In this document: in pieces, positions 1 through 10,580 of the stretch
How positions within the stretch are numbered: the stretch's first letter is position 1
Layout of the letters: every line of letters begins with the position of its first letter
NCBI GenBank assembly: GCA_003054495.1
Contig: CP028514.1
Location: forward strand, 1,589,501-1,653,500
Length of the DNA: 64,000 nt
Reading direction: 5' to 3'
From: Carboxydocella thermautotrophica
GTDB taxonomy: Bacteria > Bacillota > GCA-003054495 > Carboxydocellales > Carboxydocellaceae
Notes under the pieces: model-generated
Seen by the model: the letters and a program-made list of their open reading frames with translations, nothing else
Database searches by the model: none
What the model was told of the DNA's origin: nothing
Position numbers and translations under genes: made by a program

Positions 1-777
1 TGCTGCAATCACTTCATCCATATCAATGAGTTTCTGTGCCTCTTCCTGCATCAATATTCTTCTCGCTTCCGCTACAGTTACTTTCCGTTTTCGCTTCTTC
101 CTGGGCAGGAAGCCGCTTAGCATATCCTGAATATTCAAACCCATATCCTCAATGCTTCCCGAAAAAACTTCCACCACCGGGCGGTTAGTTTCTTCGATTT
201 CGATTTCAATCAGCATATTATCCAGCTTGCCTGCTTTTAGTAACTGGCGCTGATGAACCCGCTGGAGTTCATCTTGTTCTGATACCTGTACCGGTTCCTG
301 CTCTTCCTGATTGCTACCAAAAAACAATTCGAAAGGATTTTTGCGGTTCAAATTTTGCTGAGTTCGAGGGGCAATTATGTCCAGTAACCGCTCCTCAGCC
401 AGTTCATAGGCGCGTTCTTCCACTTCCTGCATTTTTTCTTCTTTGACCATACGAATGGACGTTTCCACCAGATCCCTTACCATTGCCTCTACATCCCGGC
501 CAACATAACCGATTTCCGTAAATTTCGTAACCTCCACTTTAACAAAAGGAGCATTCACCAGTTTGGCAATCCGACGAGCTATTTCGGTTTTACCCACTCC
601 GGTTGGACCGATCATAATAATATTTTTAGGAAGCACTTCTTCCTGAAGTTCTCTGGGCAGCCTTTTCCGCCTGATCCGATTGCGCAGTGCTATGGCCACA
701 GCTTTTTTAGCCTTATGCTGACCTACTATATATTTATCCAGTTCCTGTACTATCTGTTTAGGAGTCAGTTCCTGCAC
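1..777 (-). CDS. hslU: ATP-dependent protease ATPase subunit HslU (3' part beyond window)
   Basis: The frame is open from a GTG at 777 to the window edge, giving 259 codons of the N-terminal part. The opening residues, [20 protein letters not shown], are typical of HslU, and a Walker A motif (GPTGVGKT) follows with the [14 protein letters not shown] segment after it. The family is the AAA+ unfoldase ring that feeds substrates to the HslV peptidase in the cytoplasm. The GTG lies 4 nt after the hslV stop and has a G-rich Shine-Dalgarno inside the hslV end, so translation is probably coupled. The C-terminal half, with the rest of the AAA domain, is outside the window. Confidence 0.95.
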   Translation of the reverse strand, partial: MQELTPKQIVQELDKYIVGQHKAKKAVAIALRNRIRRKRLPRELQEEVLPKNIIMIGPTGVGKTEIARRIAKLVNAPFVKVEVTKFTEIGYVGRDVEAMVRDLVETSIRMVKEEKMQEVEERAYELAEERLLDIIAPRTQQNLNRKNPFELFFGSNQEEQEPVQVSEQDELQRVHQRQLLKAGKLDNMLIEIEIEETNRPVVEVFSGSIEDMGLNIQDMLSGFLPRKKRKRKVTVAEARRILMQEEAQKLIDMDEVIAA

Positions 778-781
778 GGTC

Positions 782-1333
782 TTACCCCCCTATCCGCTTC
801 ACAGTAATATGCTCATTGGTATATACACAGAGAGAGGCAGCGATTTTTAAAGCCTCTTCTGCCATGCTATCTGCAGGCAGTGCGGAATGATGATACAAAC
901 CCTTCAGGGCTGCCATTGCATAGGCGCCTCCTGACCCAATAGCTATATATGGCTGATCAGGCTCAATCACTTCACCGTTCCCGGAGATTATCAGTATTTG
1001 TTGCAAATCAGCCACAATCATCATGGCTTCCAGTTTCATCAGGATTTTGTCTCGTCGCCATTCTTTGGCCAGCTCGACAGCAGCTCTGGTTAAATTTCCC
1101 CTAAATTCCTCCAGTTTGCTCTCAAACTTTTCAAAAAGGGTAAAGGCATCAGCTACCGAACCGGCGAAACCGGCCAGCACTTTACCACCATAAAGTTCCC
1201 GCACTTTGCAGGCCTGGTGTTTCATAATCATGGCATTGCCGAAAGTTACCTGCCCGTCACCGGCCATAGCAGTAATCCCTTGCTTACGGACAGCGGCTAT
1301 CGTCGTTCCCTTTAACAAACCAATCACCCCCAT
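782..1333 (-). CDS. hslV: ATP-dependent protease peptidase subunit HslV
   Basis: This 183-residue protein matches the usual length of HslV, the proteasome-beta-like peptidase that forms a two-tier hexamer capped by HslU. Cleavage of a short propeptide (MGVIGLLKG) would expose the catalytic N-terminal threonine of TTIAAVRK; the conserved AGDGQVTFG follows. The GSGG and [15 protein letters not shown] segments are also family hallmarks. The start overlaps the trmFO stop by 10 nt and hslU follows after 4 nt. The order trmFO-hslV-hslU (often with codY next) is common in Firmicutes, which supports the call. Nothing unusual was seen. Confidence 0.96.
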   Translation of the reverse strand: MGVIGLLKGTTIAAVRKQGITAMAGDGQVTFGNAMIMKHQACKVRELYGGKVLAGFAGSVADAFTLFEKFESKLEEFRGNLTRAAVELAKEWRRDKILMKLEAMMIVADLQQILIISGNGEVIEPDQPYIAIGSGGAYAMAALKGLYHHSALPADSMAEEALKIAASLCVYTNEHITVKRIGG

Positions 1334-2634
1334 CGGTAGCGGAACTGTTCCAAATCCGCAAGGGCCCGTTTGGCCAGTTCCAGATTTCTTTCTTTCTTGT
1401 TCTTTATCCTGGTTGCAAGGGCCGGAAAAAGGCCATAGGTTACGTTCATCGGTTGAAAATTATCCGGCCGGGCACTGGTAATATAATGAATCAATGCCCC
1501 ATGGGCAGTGGTCCGGGGCCAGACCAGCGGTTCTTGTCCTATGGCCAAACGGGCCGCATTGGTACCGGCAATTAAGCCCGCTGCCGCTGATTCTACATAT
1601 CCCTCGACCCCGGTAATCTGCCCGGCAAAAAACAAAGTCGTCCTTTTCCTGGTTTGCAGAGTAGGTAATAAAATTCTGGGGGAATTTATGTAAGTATTCC
1701 TATGCATTACACCATAACGGACAAATTCCGCCTTTTCCAGCCCGGGAATCAAGCGGAAAACCCTTTCCTGTTCCCCCCATTTCAAGTGAGTCTGGAAACC
1801 CACCAGGTTATAGAGGGTCCCTTCGGCATTATCCTGACGCAACTGTACCACTGCATAAGGCTGTTTACCGGTACGGGGATCAATAAGTCCTACAGGCTTC
1901 ATGGGCCCAAAGAGCAATGTCTTTTCCCCCCGGGCTGCCAGCACTTCTACCGGCATACAGCCTTCAAAAAAAATCTGTTTTTCAAAATCCTTTACCGGTG
2001 CTTTCTCTGCTTCTACCAGCTCACGCCAGAATCTCAGATATTGTTGTTCGTCCAGTGGGCAGTTCAAATATTCATCCCCCTGCCCCTTGCCATAACGGGA
2101 AGCAGCAAACACCTTGCTGAAATCCAGGGATTCCCTGGTTACGATGGGGGCTGCGGCATCAAAAAAATACAAATAATCTTCCCCGGTAAACTTCAGAATA
2201 GCCTCTGCCAGGGCAGCAGAAGTCAGCGGCCCCGAAGCCAGAATCACAATCCCTTCCTCCGGAATTGCGGTTACTTCTTCCTGAATAACAGTGATCCGGG
2301 GGTGTTTATGAATGGTTTCCGTTATGTAACGGGAAAAGCCCTCCCGATCGACCGCCAGGGCCCCACCAGCCGGCACCTGATATTTTTCCGCCGCCTGCAT
2401 TATGAGAGAGTTCTGCCGGCGCATCTCTTCTTTAAGCAAACCCACAGCATTTTCCAGAGCATTGCCTCTCAGAGAGTTACTACAAACCAGCTCAGCAAAA
2501 TAACCGGTATGATGGGCCGGTGTCATTTTAGACGGCCGCATTTCCTTTAAAACCACATTTACACCTAGATTCGCCGCCTGCCAGGCGGCTTCACAACCAG
2601 CTAATCCCGCTCCAATAACCTGTATCGTAGCCAC
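1324..2634 (-). CDS. trmFO: Methylenetetrahydrofolate-tRNA-(uracil-5-)-methyltransferase TrmFO
   Basis: The 436-residue flavoprotein begins [18 protein letters not shown], a Rossmann FAD-binding motif followed by the GidA/TrmFO-type cysteine context. The family makes ribothymidine at position 54 of the tRNA T-loop using methylene-THF as carbon donor and FADH2, in contrast to SAM-dependent TrmA. Other conserved stretches are [22 protein letters not shown] and, near the C-terminus, [20 protein letters not shown]. The start is a GTG at 2634 preceded by AGGAGG with good spacing. It sits 11 nt downstream of topA and overlaps hslV, so it is in the same operon. In a Wood-Ljungdahl organism its methylene-THF draws from a large folate-C1 pool. 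Confidence 0.96.
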   Translation of the reverse strand: MATIQVIGAGLAGCEAAWQAANLGVNVVLKEMRPSKMTPAHHTGYFAELVCSNSLRGNALENAVGLLKEEMRRQNSLIMQAAEKYQVPAGGALAVDREGFSRYITETIHKHPRITVIQEEVTAIPEEGIVILASGPLTSAALAEAILKFTGEDYLYFFDAAAPIVTRESLDFSKVFAASRYGKGQGDEYLNCPLDEQQYLRFWRELVEAEKAPVKDFEKQIFFEGCMPVEVLAARGEKTLLFGPMKPVGLIDPRTGKQPYAVVQLRQDNAEGTLYNLVGFQTHLKWGEQERVFRLIPGLEKAEFVRYGVMHRNTYINSPRILLPTLQTRKRTTLFFAGQITGVEGYVESAAAGLIAGTNAARLAIGQEPLVWPRTTAHGALIHYITSARPDNFQPMNVTYGLFPALATRIKNKKERNLELAKRALADLEQFRYRWG

Positions 2635-2645
2635 TTTCTTTCCTC

Positions 2646-4703
2646 CTAAGATACCTGGGCCTTAGTTTTGCATTTAATACACTCTGCTATTTTCTTGCTT
2701 TTTCTCACCATTAGCGCAGAGCACTGGGGACATTTCTCCGGTACCGGTTCGTTCCAAACCGTAAAATCACATTCCGGATAATTAACACAGCCAAAAAAGG
2801 TTCTTCCTTTTTTGCTCCGCCTTTTCACCAGCATACCACCACACTGAGGACACAATACCCCCGTTTCCTCCAGCAAGGGTTTGGTAAAACGGCACTCCGG
2901 AAAATTAGGACAGGCCAAAAATTTACCAAAACGCCCGGTTTTGATCACCAGATTAGCCTGACAATTAGGGCATTTTTCCTCAACCACCGGATCCGCTACC
3001 ACAATTTTTTCAGCTTTTATTTCCGCCTGCTGCAATTCTTCTCGAAAAGGCTCATAAAAACTACGGACTACATCTACCCAGCGCTTTTCCCCTTCTTCAA
3101 TTTTATCCAGATCCTCTTCCATTTTTGCAGTAAATTCCACATCAATAATATCCGGGAAAAACTGTTTTAATAACTCCACTACCATTTGTCCCAGTTCGGT
3201 AGGATAAAAATGTTTTTGTTCCCTGGTAACATAGCCCCGTTTCTGAATGGTTTCGATGGTCGGAGCATAGGTTGATGGACGTCCAATCCCTAGTTCCTCC
3301 AAAGTCTTAACCAGAGAAGCTTCTGTGTAACGGGGTGGTGGCTGGGTAAAATGCTGTTCCGGTTTCAGTTCTCTTAATTCCAGCCATTGCCCTTCAAATA
3401 CAGGGGGAATCTGTTTTTCCTCTTCCTTCTCCTCATCCTGATAAATTTTCATAAATCCGGGGAAAATCACCACCGTACCGGTAATACGGAACAAATATGG
3501 TGATATGTCTACATCGATGCTGGTTGTTTCCAGCTGAGCTGGAGCCATCTGACTGGCCAGAAAACGATCCCAGATCAGCTTATATAGCCGGTACTGATCT
3601 CTGGTCAAAAACTGCTTGATATTTTCCGGCGATCTGCTCATCGAAGTAGGCCGAATAGCTTCATGGGCATTCTGAATTTTACCTTTGCTGGCGAATTGTC
3701 GCGGCTTTTCCGGTAGGTAAGCATTGCCAAATTCGGTTTTGATATAATCCGCCGCTTCTCGCTGTGCCTCTTCTGCAATCCTGACCGAATCGGTTCGGAT
3801 ATATGTGACTAAACCGACAGCTCCCTCTTTTCCCAGTTCAATCCCTTCATACAGCTGCTGAGCCAGCTGCATAGTCTTGCGGGTGGAAAAATTCAGCCTT
3901 TTGCTGGCCTCCTGCTGCAGTGTACTGGTAGTAAAGGGAGCAGGCGGTTGACGCAACCTGGCTTTCTTCTTCACTGCTGTTACCTGAACCTGCTGGATAC
4001 TGGCCAGATCCGCCAGGATTTTTTCCATCTCTTCCCGATTTTTAATTTCCGCTTTCTGGTCACCGATTTGTACCAGCTTCCCTACCAGTTTATGAGTCTG
4101 CCCTGGTTCAGTAAAAATGGCTTCCAGGCTCCAGTACTCTTCCTGAACAAACTCGCGAATCTCTTCCTCGCGATCACAAATCAACCGCACCGCAACAGAT
4201 TGCACCCGTCCGGCTGAAAGCCCTTTTTTGATCTTCTTCCAGAGAAATGGACTCAAGGAATAACCCACCAGACGGTCCAGTACGCGCCGGGCCTGCTGGG
4301 CATCAATGCGATGCCAGTCCAGCTGGCGTGGTTGTTTTACAGCCTTTTGAATGGCTGCTTTGGTAATTTCATTAAATTCAATTCTACACCTGGCTTCAGG
4401 AGGTAGTTCTAACAAGTTAGCCAGGTGCCAGGCAATGGCTTCCCCTTCCCGGTCCGGGTCAGTAGCCAGCAGAACTTGATCTACTTTTTTGCTCTCAGCT
4501 TTGAGGGATTTGATCAAATCCCCTTTACCCCTGATGGCGATATATTTAGGAGCAAAATCCTTTTCCACATCTATTCCCAGCTGACTTTTCGGCAAATCGC
4601 GTACATGTCCCATGGAAGCTGCTACTTTAAAACCTCTGCCCAAAAACTTGTTGATAGTTTTTGCTTTAGCTGGAGATTCAACGATCACCAGGGTTTTTGC
4701 CAC
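2646..4703 (-). CDS. topA: DNA topoisomerase I
   Basis: Type IA topoisomerase of 685 residues that relaxes negative supercoils. A Toprim domain opens the protein ([33 protein letters not shown]). The active-site tyrosine is in [11 protein letters not shown]. The C-terminal region carries three Cys4 zinc-ribbon repeats (CPNC..CPNFPEC; CPQC..CVNYPEC; CPQC..CIKC). A longer frame runs back to 4754 inside dprA, but the start chosen is the GTG at 4703: it has a GAGGTG ribosome site 6-8 nt upstream, follows the dprA stop by 10 nt, and gives the usual [12 protein letters not shown]-terminus. The dprA-topA-trmFO-hslVU order is standard for Firmicutes. Confidence 0.95.
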   Translation of the reverse strand: MAKTLVIVESPAKAKTINKFLGRGFKVAASMGHVRDLPKSQLGIDVEKDFAPKYIAIRGKGDLIKSLKAESKKVDQVLLATDPDREGEAIAWHLANLLELPPEARCRIEFNEITKAAIQKAVKQPRQLDWHRIDAQQARRVLDRLVGYSLSPFLWKKIKKGLSAGRVQSVAVRLICDREEEIREFVQEEYWSLEAIFTEPGQTHKLVGKLVQIGDQKAEIKNREEMEKILADLASIQQVQVTAVKKKARLRQPPAPFTTSTLQQEASKRLNFSTRKTMQLAQQLYEGIELGKEGAVGLVTYIRTDSVRIAEEAQREAADYIKTEFGNAYLPEKPRQFASKGKIQNAHEAIRPTSMSRSPENIKQFLTRDQYRLYKLIWDRFLASQMAPAQLETTSIDVDISPYLFRITGTVVIFPGFMKIYQDEEKEEEKQIPPVFEGQWLELRELKPEQHFTQPPPRYTEASLVKTLEELGIGRPSTYAPTIETIQKRGYVTREQKHFYPTELGQMVVELLKQFFPDIIDVEFTAKMEEDLDKIEEGEKRWVDVVRSFYEPFREELQQAEIKAEKIVVADPVVEEKCPNCQANLVIKTGRFGKFLACPNFPECRFTKPLLEETGVLCPQCGGMLVKRRSKKGRTFFGCVNYPECDFTVWNEPVPEKCPQCSALMVRKSKKIAECIKCKTKAQVS

Positions 4704-4713
4704 AATCAACACC

Positions 4714-5700
4714 TCACGCCCAAAAATTGTTGCCAAAACGAATAACCTGTCCACGCAGTTCCATTCTGGTTAATTCCGCCATGACTATATCCAGATTCAG
4801 ATTGAGTTCACGGGCCAAAGCTACCGCATCGGTAAAGCCCCGGTTAATTAAGGATAAAATTCTGGTCGGGAGTTCTGAATCTGCAGTATTTTCCTTTACC
4901 GGCGGTAAATCCAGATCCTCCAGGTCACAAAGCGGCATGGCTCCCTGTTTTATCAGGTTATTGGTTCCTTTAGAATATATACTGGTAATGGGTCCAGGGA
5001 CCGCCCAGACTTCCCGTCCCAGTTCCAGGGCGTAATCTACAGTAATCAAGGTACCGCTGTTTTCTGCTGCCTCAACCACAATCAACTTCTGACCTAAACC
5101 AGCAATAATGCGGTTGCGCATGGGAAAATGCCAGGGTTTAGGCTCTGTTCCCGGCCAGAATTCGGACAATAAACAGCCCCTGTTTATAATTTTCTCCGCC
5201 AGGGACCGGTTTGCAGCTGGATATATGCGTCCCAGCCCATTGCCCAGGACCGCAATGGTCAGACCAGAACGCAGAGCTCCCTGGTGAGCAAAGCTGTCTA
5301 TGCCATAGGCCAGCCCTGAAACCACTACATAGCCACGGGCGGCCAGCTGATTACTAACCTGCACTGCCACCTGTCGCCCGTATTCGGTACCTTTTCTGCT
5401 GCCGATCACGGAAATCATGGGTTTCTTTAAAACTTGCTTGTCCCCCTGGCCAAAAAGAAGAAGGGGCGGCTGATGCAATTCCCGCAAAGCCGCAGGATAT
5501 TCCTCATCTTCATCAGTTACCCACCAGATCCCCTGCAGTTGTAGTTCTTCCATCAGGGTAGAAGGGTCACACTCCAACCGGAAGCTGATTTTTTGTCCCT
5601 GAGCATAGTAGTAATTGATGGCTTTGGCTGGTCCCAGCTGGTAGACCAGGGCCAGCTTCAATTGACGCCTATCCATCTCTTTTTGACTCCTCATTACCAT
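4714..5700 (-). CDS. dprA: DNA-processing protein DprA/Smf
   Basis: This 328-residue protein has the central Rossmann-like DprA domain with SGLAYGIDSFAHQGAL and VLGNGLGRIYPAANR. A short N-terminal helical region and a C-terminal winged-helix-like part (LPTRILSLINRGFTDAVALARELN) flank it. The family protects incoming single-stranded DNA and loads RecA during natural transformation, although it is widespread in species not known to be competent. It is the first gene of the operon into topA, trmFO and hslVU, and a good sigma-A-type promoter lies just upstream. The start could be the ATG at 5700 or the one two codons later; the difference does not matter for function. Confidence 0.93.
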   Translation of the reverse strand: MVMRSQKEMDRRQLKLALVYQLGPAKAINYYYAQGQKISFRLECDPSTLMEELQLQGIWWVTDEDEEYPAALRELHQPPLLLFGQGDKQVLKKPMISVIGSRKGTEYGRQVAVQVSNQLAARGYVVVSGLAYGIDSFAHQGALRSGLTIAVLGNGLGRIYPAANRSLAEKIINRGCLLSEFWPGTEPKPWHFPMRNRIIAGLGQKLIVVEAAENSGTLITVDYALELGREVWAVPGPITSIYSKGTNNLIKQGAMPLCDLEDLDLPPVKENTADSELPTRILSLINRGFTDAVALARELNLNLDIVMAELTRMELRGQVIRFGNNFWA

Positions 5701-5726
5701 AGAATTCCTGCAACTTCACTGCTTCC

Positions 5727-5755
5727 ACTATAAATAAGATAGTTTGAAAAGTCAA
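5727..5755 (-). promoter_or_regulatory. Sigma-A-type promoter of dprA operon
   Basis: Read on the minus strand, TTGACT (5755-5750) is separated by exactly 17 nt from TATAGT (5732-5727). The expected start site is about 20 nt upstream of the dprA start. It lies in the only gap between spoVR and dprA. Confidence 0.75.
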
Positions 5756-5759
5756 GCAA

Positions 5760-7109
5760 TCACAATAATCGCTTGCTGCTTCTGAAACCATCGCTGGTAA
5801 AAAGAACGCGTTTATTGTCGATAACTGTCTCCAGATGTACCGGTCGACCCCAGAGGAAACTGACATAATGCAAGGTTTTTTCCAGATATTTTGTATCCAG
5901 CTCAATTCCTTCATACCTGTGTAAGAGATACAGCTCATGCCGTTTGTTATAATCCCCATCTACCACTTCTATATAAGGAAATCCACAATTATTCAAGCTA
6001 AAGACCAGATTATCCCTGATTTGTTCCCATTTTTTCTCTGTTATCTGCCAGTTTTGCCCCACCTTTTGATAAAGATAAAGGTCCAGTTCCTCCACCAGCT
6101 CTTCATTTAAATAATTTCGCAAAAATGACTGATCATGATCCACTTCCCTGATCAGAAACAGCTCATCCCGGCCGTATTTTTTATCCAGATGTTCCCAGAT
6201 GCGCCAGCCTACCAGGTAGGGATTGATATGATAGGGATTAGGCTGGCTGATGCCAGCATGGAGTTTAGCAAATTCAATAGCCTCATCTTCGGTTAGAGCC
6301 AATTCCCGCATAATCCGGACGTGCCAGAAAGTAGCCCAGCCTTCATTCATGATTTTAGTTTCCAACTGGGGCCAGAAATAGTACATTTCACTGCGAATCA
6401 TAGCAATTATATCCCGTTGCCAGTCCGTTAAATCCAATGAGTTTTCCATAATGAATTTCAGCAAATCTTTTTCCGGCAGCTTCTTATTGTTTTCCTCCTC
6501 CTCTTCTTGGTCCTGTATTTCTCTGCTATCCAGTTGCCAGAGATCAGCATAGGACCCAGCAGGCTCTGGCTTTTTTTCTTTGACAGGCCTGCCGTCTTTC
6601 TCCTTAATCTGGTGTGGATTAATATGCTCCTGAATAGAGAGAACAGCATCAAGAAATTTCTCCACTTCCCGAAAACCATAATGAAATTCATAGTCGGCAA
6701 TCCGCAGAGCATGCACAGCCATAATGTCCACCATTTGGCGATCTGTTCTGGCAAACCAGCGGTTATTTTTAAAAAAATCGCAATGGGCATAGACATGGGC
6801 TATTACCATTTTATTTTGCACTAAACTGTTTCCCTCTAACAAAAAAGCATAGCAGGGGTTAGAATTGATTACCAGTTCATAAATTCTGCTCAAGTTGTAA
6901 TCGTAGGAAGTTTTCATCTTGTGAAATGCCTTGCCAAAACTCCAGTGGGAAAAGCGGGTAGGCATCCCATATGCTCCAAAAGTATAGATAATATCGGCAG
7001 GACAAATTTCAAAACGCATATCAAAAAAATCCAGACCAAAATCCAGGGCGATGGCTTCGATTTCGCTAATAGCTTTTTGCAGAGCTTTGATTTCCTGTTT
7101 ATCTGCCAC
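5760..7109 (-). CDS. spoVR: SpoVR family protein
   Basis: A 449-residue protein of the SpoVR family, whose Bacillus member is needed for spore cortex formation. The biochemical role of the family is not established. Recognisable parts are [31 protein letters not shown], and the NEGWATFWH segment, which resembles a metallopeptidase-like His/Glu context. It starts at a GTG (7109) just 2 nt after the yhbH stop, so the two are translationally close. The order prkA-yhbH-spoVR is a conserved sporulation/stress triad in Firmicutes and (as yeaG-yeaH-ycgB) in proteobacteria, making the assignment firm. It is the last gene of the operon. Confidence 0.93.
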   Translation of the reverse strand: MADKQEIKALQKAISEIEAIALDFGLDFFDMRFEICPADIIYTFGAYGMPTRFSHWSFGKAFHKMKTSYDYNLSRIYELVINSNPCYAFLLEGNSLVQNKMVIAHVYAHCDFFKNNRWFARTDRQMVDIMAVHALRIADYEFHYGFREVEKFLDAVLSIQEHINPHQIKEKDGRPVKEKKPEPAGSYADLWQLDSREIQDQEEEEENNKKLPEKDLLKFIMENSLDLTDWQRDIIAMIRSEMYYFWPQLETKIMNEGWATFWHVRIMRELALTEDEAIEFAKLHAGISQPNPYHINPYLVGWRIWEHLDKKYGRDELFLIREVDHDQSFLRNYLNEELVEELDLYLYQKVGQNWQITEKKWEQIRDNLVFSLNNCGFPYIEVVDGDYNKRHELYLLHRYEGIELDTKYLEKTLHYVSFLWGRPVHLETVIDNKRVLFTSDGFRSSKRLL

Positions 7110-7111
7110 CG

Positions 7112-8269
7112 TTACCCCCCCTTTTGTGCCATATCAGCCTGGGGTCCAAAAAAAGCTTTCAGGGCTGGATAGACACCAGTTTTATCTTTTATGGTTACAG
7201 CTACAAAACGAGGATGGTTAATCCGCTTAAAAACAGAATATAGAGTGCTATGCCGGTAATAGGGCCCGACAATTTCTCCATAGCCAACCATATTACATTG
7301 TTCTGCCAGCTGATGTAACAACTTGACACACAATTCATTGTCTGAAGCCAGATTATCGCCATCCGAAAAATGAAAGGCATAAATATTATAATCCTGGGGA
7401 CTATAGCGTTTTTCAATAATATCCAGGGCCAGTTTATACACCGAGGAACAGCGCGTACCCCCTGATTCGCCTTTAGTAAAAAATTCGTCTTCTGTAACCT
7501 CTTTAGCCTCAGTGTGGTGGGCTAAAAACACTATATTTACCGCTTTATATTTTGTACGCAAAAACTTCACCATCCAGAAAAAGAAACTGCGAGCAATGTA
7601 TTTTTCAAAGGGCCCCATTGACCCGGAAGTATCCATCATAGCCAAGACTACTGCATTGGCGTGATACTCAAATTTTTCCACCCAGGTTTTAAATCGCAAG
7701 TCATCTTTGCTGATTTTGCCAATTCCTTTAATTCCCTTTAATGCATTGCGTTTCAAATTCTCCAGAAGTGTTCTTTTCTTATCCAGGTTGCCCGTAATAC
7801 CCACTTTGCGGACATCATTGAAGTGATATTTCACATTCTCCAGCTCTGGTGCCGTTTTTTGTTCCAGATTGGGTAGTCCCAGATCTTCGAAAATCAATGC
7901 TGCCAGCTCATCTACCGTTACTTCTGCTTCATAATAATCAAACCCAGGCTGATCGCCGGCGCCCGGGCCTTTACCCGGTCCTTTGCCGGCTTTCACATCT
8001 GACCCCAAAACATCACCGACTTTACTGTCTCCTTTACCCTGGCCCACATGCTTTTGCTTGTTAAAATTATAGCGGAAACGATATTCATCCAGGGAGCGAA
8101 TGGGAACTTTAATTATCTTTTTACCATCAGACATAATGATGCTTTCTTCACTAACAATATCTGCCAGATTGTTTTTTATAGCTTCCTTTACCTTCTCCTG
8201 ATGTCTTTGTTGATCAAGGAACCCTTTGCGATGCAGTGACCAATCGTCCCGGGAGATAATCGATGTCAT
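7112..8269 (-). CDS. yhbH: YhbH/YeaH-type VWA-like sporulation protein (DUF444)
   Basis: A 385-residue DUF444 protein. The C-terminal half carries a von Willebrand A-like metal site ([17 protein letters not shown], a DxSGS MIDAS motif, near residue 210). The N-terminal half includes a low-complexity glycine-rich segment ([15 protein letters not shown]). Family members are co-expressed with the PrkA/YeaG kinase and SpoVR; in Bacillus yhbH is part of the mother-cell sigma-E regulon. A direct molecular role is not known. It starts at an ATG with a GGGAGGGGG ribosome site and follows prkA by 14 nt. Confidence 0.92.
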   Translation of the reverse strand: MTSIISRDDWSLHRKGFLDQQRHQEKVKEAIKNNLADIVSEESIIMSDGKKIIKVPIRSLDEYRFRYNFNKQKHVGQGKGDSKVGDVLGSDVKAGKGPGKGPGAGDQPGFDYYEAEVTVDELAALIFEDLGLPNLEQKTAPELENVKYHFNDVRKVGITGNLDKKRTLLENLKRNALKGIKGIGKISKDDLRFKTWVEKFEYHANAVVLAMMDTSGSMGPFEKYIARSFFFWMVKFLRTKYKAVNIVFLAHHTEAKEVTEDEFFTKGESGGTRCSSVYKLALDIIEKRYSPQDYNIYAFHFSDGDNLASDNELCVKLLHQLAEQCNMVGYGEIVGPYYRHSTLYSVFKRINHPRFVAVTIKDKTGVYPALKAFFGPQADMAQKGG

Positions 8270-8283
8270 ATTACCCCCTCCCG

Positions 8284-10179
8284 TTACCGGTTAAGTAAGC
8301 TTCCTACATATTTTAGCAATTCATTGGCACAGACCGGGCAATACCCGTGTTCATCAATGAGGCGCTTGGATACCTGGTTAATACGCTTTAGCTGTTCCGC
8401 ATCGGGAGTACGGGTAGAGGTTGTAATTTTAACTACATCTTTCAAGTCGGCAAAGAGTTTTTTCTCAATAGCCTCTTTAAGGCGTTCATGACTGTTGTAA
8501 TCAAAAGTTTTTCCCCGCCGGGCATAACTGGAAAGGCGAATCAGGATTTCCTCCCGAAAACTTTTCTTGGCATTTTCCGAAACCCCGATCTGTTCTTCAA
8601 TGGAACGCATCAATTTCTCATCTGGATCTAGTTCTTCTTCAGTAATAGGATCTTTTAATTTTACTCCATTGCAATAGGCCTCTACATTATCAAGATAGTT
8701 CTGGAACAGGGTTCTGGCACTCTCTTCATAGGAATAGACAAAAGCCTTTTGCACTTCTTTTTTAGCGATCTCATCAAATTCCCGCCGGGCAATGGCAATG
8801 AAATTGATCAACCGCTCTTTTTCCTCCTTGGTAATGGATGGATGCTGATCCAGTCCATCTTTAAGAGCCCGCAGTACATCAAGAGCATTGATACAGGTTG
8901 TATCCTTGGTCACCAGCGCACTGGAAATTCGGTTAATTACATAACGCGGATCAACCCCGCTCATCCCTTCATCAGGATTCTCATTCAGCAGTTCAGTTAC
9001 ATCTTTTTGCTTGAATCCCTCTACATCTTCTCCATCATAAAGCTTCATTTTCTTGACCAGGTCCATTCCCTGTTTCTTGGATTCTTTCAGGCGGCTGAGC
9101 ACAGAGAAAATAGAAGCTGCCCGTAAAGCATGGGGAGCAATGTGAATATGTTTCATATCACTGTTGCGAATTAATTTTTCGTAGATCTTGACCTCTTCTG
9201 AAACTTTCAGATTATAAGGTACCCTGATGACAATAATCCGGGACTGCAGAGCCTCATTTTTCTTATTGCTGATAAAAGCTTTATACTCAGCTTCGTTTGT
9301 GTGAGCTACTACAACTTCATCTGCCGAAATTAAAGCAAAGCGGCCGGCCTTGAAATTTCCTTCCTGTGATAGGCTCAACAGGTTCCAGAGGAATTTTTCG
9401 TCACATTTTAACATTTCCTGGAATTCCATGATCCCTCTGTTGGCAATGTTCAGCTCACCATCAAAGCGATAAGCCCGGGGATCAGACTCAGAACCATATT
9501 CAGTAATCGTAGAAAAGTCAATGGAGCCTGTTAGGTCAGCAATATCCTGGGATTTGGGGTCAGAAGGTGTGAAAGTACCTATGCCAATCCGGTTTTCCTC
9601 GGAAAAAATTACCCTTTCTACCGGCATCAATTCGATCTGTCCGTTGAATTCCGTTTGTAAACGCAAACGGCAAACAGGACAGAGGTTACCTTCGATATAA
9701 ACCCCATATTCCCGCTCAAAGTCCGGGCGCAGTTCTTCCGGAATCAGGTGTAATGGCTCTTCATGCATGGGGCAACCTTTTATCCCGTATAACGCCCCTC
9801 TATCAGTGCGCGAATATTTTTCCAGGCCTTTTTTGAGCATGGTTACAATCGTTGATTTTCCCCCTGAGACAGGCCCCATTAAAAGCAAAATGCGCTTACG
9901 CACATCCAAGCGTCGCGCTGCTGAGTGAAAATATTCCTCTACCAGCTTCTCCAGGGTTTTTTCCAAACCAAAAATTTCTTCGGCAAAAAACTTGTATTTT
10001 TTTACCCCATTTTCCTCTTCAATGCCAGCATCTTTAATCATGTTATAGATTCTGGCATGGGAAAGCTGAGCAATATAAGGTCTTGCTTTGACTAGCTGCA
10101 AATAGTCTTTGAAGGTGCCTTCCCAGGCCAAAGCTTCCTGCTGCTGTCGATATAATTCCAGTTTTTGTAAAAAATCCAT
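8284..10179 (-). CDS. prkA: PrkA AAA+ serine protein kinase
   Basis: This 631-residue protein has an N-terminal AAA+ domain with a Walker A motif ([11 protein letters not shown]). The PrkA C-terminal domain follows; its last 25 residues carry a [13 protein letters not shown] motif. Bacillus PrkA is a sigma-E-dependent protein with kinase or protease activity proposed, and E. coli YeaG acts in nitrogen and stress adaptation. A frame continues upstream to 10203, but the ATG at 10179 has AAAGGAGG 8 nt upstream and gives the family N-terminus [14 protein letters not shown]. It leads the prkA-yhbH-spoVR operon. A CPVCRLRL zinc-type pair in the middle is also typical. Confidence 0.94.
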   Translation of the reverse strand: MDFLQKLELYRQQQEALAWEGTFKDYLQLVKARPYIAQLSHARIYNMIKDAGIEEENGVKKYKFFAEEIFGLEKTLEKLVEEYFHSAARRLDVRKRILLLMGPVSGGKSTIVTMLKKGLEKYSRTDRGALYGIKGCPMHEEPLHLIPEELRPDFEREYGVYIEGNLCPVCRLRLQTEFNGQIELMPVERVIFSEENRIGIGTFTPSDPKSQDIADLTGSIDFSTITEYGSESDPRAYRFDGELNIANRGIMEFQEMLKCDEKFLWNLLSLSQEGNFKAGRFALISADEVVVAHTNEAEYKAFISNKKNEALQSRIIVIRVPYNLKVSEEVKIYEKLIRNSDMKHIHIAPHALRAASIFSVLSRLKESKKQGMDLVKKMKLYDGEDVEGFKQKDVTELLNENPDEGMSGVDPRYVINRISSALVTKDTTCINALDVLRALKDGLDQHPSITKEEKERLINFIAIARREFDEIAKKEVQKAFVYSYEESARTLFQNYLDNVEAYCNGVKLKDPITEEELDPDEKLMRSIEEQIGVSENAKKSFREEILIRLSSYARRGKTFDYNSHERLKEAIEKKLFADLKDVVKITTSTRTPDAEQLKRINQVSKRLIDEHGYCPVCANELLKYVGSLLNR

Positions 10180-10246
10180 TGAGGTCGCCTCCTTTCCTCC
10201 CAAAACCCCCTGGGTGTTACATATATATGTAGAATTCTAAATCTAC

Positions 10247-10275
10247 TTGACTTCTTTTTACTGATAGTTTATACT
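10247..10275 (+). promoter_or_regulatory. Sigma-A promoter of the tRNA trio
   Basis: TTGACT (10247-10252), 17 nt, then TATACT (10270-10275): a near-consensus housekeeping promoter. Transcription would begin about 5-6 nt before the 5' end of mature tRNA-Gly, giving a very short leader. Confidence 0.8.
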
Positions 10276-10286
10276 ATCTTTCGCAG

Positions 10287-10361
10287 GCGGAAGTGGCTCA
10301 GTGGTAGAGCATCGCCTTGCCAAGGCGAGGGTCGCGGGTTCGAATCCCGTCTTCCGCTCCA
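10287..10361 (+). tRNA. tRNA-Gly (GCC)
   Basis: Full cloverleaf. The acceptor GCGGAAG pairs with CTTCCGC, the anticodon loop TTGCCAA carries GCC, the T arm contains GGTTCGAATCC, and CCA is encoded. First gene of a three-tRNA transcript. Confidence 0.97.
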
Positions 10362-10374
10362 TTTTCTTAAATAT

Positions 10375-10449
10375 GGCGGCGTGGCGAAGTGGTAACGCAG
10401 CGGTCTGCAAAACCGATATGCGTCGGTTCGATTCCGACCGCCGCCTCCA
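10375..10449 (+). tRNA. tRNA-Cys (GCA)
   Basis: The acceptor GGCGGCG pairs with CGCCGCC, the anticodon loop CTGCAAA carries GCA, and the T arm has GTCGG/TTCGATT/CCGAC with an encoded CCA. It begins 13 nt after tRNA-Gly. Confidence 0.97.
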
Positions 10450-10455
10450 AATCCT

Positions 10456-10542
10456 GCCGAAGTGGCGGAACTGGCAGACGCACCAGACTCAAAATCTGGC
10501 GTGGTTACCCACGTGCGAGTTCGAGTCTCGCCTTCGGCACCA
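10456..10542 (+). tRNA. tRNA-Leu (CAA)
   Basis: An 87-nt tRNA with a long variable arm (class II). The acceptor GCCGAAG pairs with CTTCGGC, the anticodon loop CTCAAAA carries CAA (reads UUG), and CCA is encoded. Last gene of the trio, 6 nt after tRNA-Cys. Confidence 0.97.
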
Positions 10543-10548
10543 ATAAGT

Positions 10549-10580
10549 CAAAAACCCCTGCAAAAGCAGGGGTTTCTCTT
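10549..10580 (+). terminator. Rho-independent terminator (tRNA operon, probably bidirectional)
   Basis: A 10-bp perfect stem, AAACCCCTGC/GCAGGGGTTT, with an AAAA loop, followed by CTCTTTT on the plus strand. On the minus strand the same hairpin is followed by T-rich sequence and can end the convergent MFS gene. Confidence 0.88.

Noticed and set aside
1702-2550. 282-codon plus-strand open frame opposite trmFO
   Set aside because: Antisense shadow: no ribosome site, no family pattern, and trmFO is intact on the other strand.
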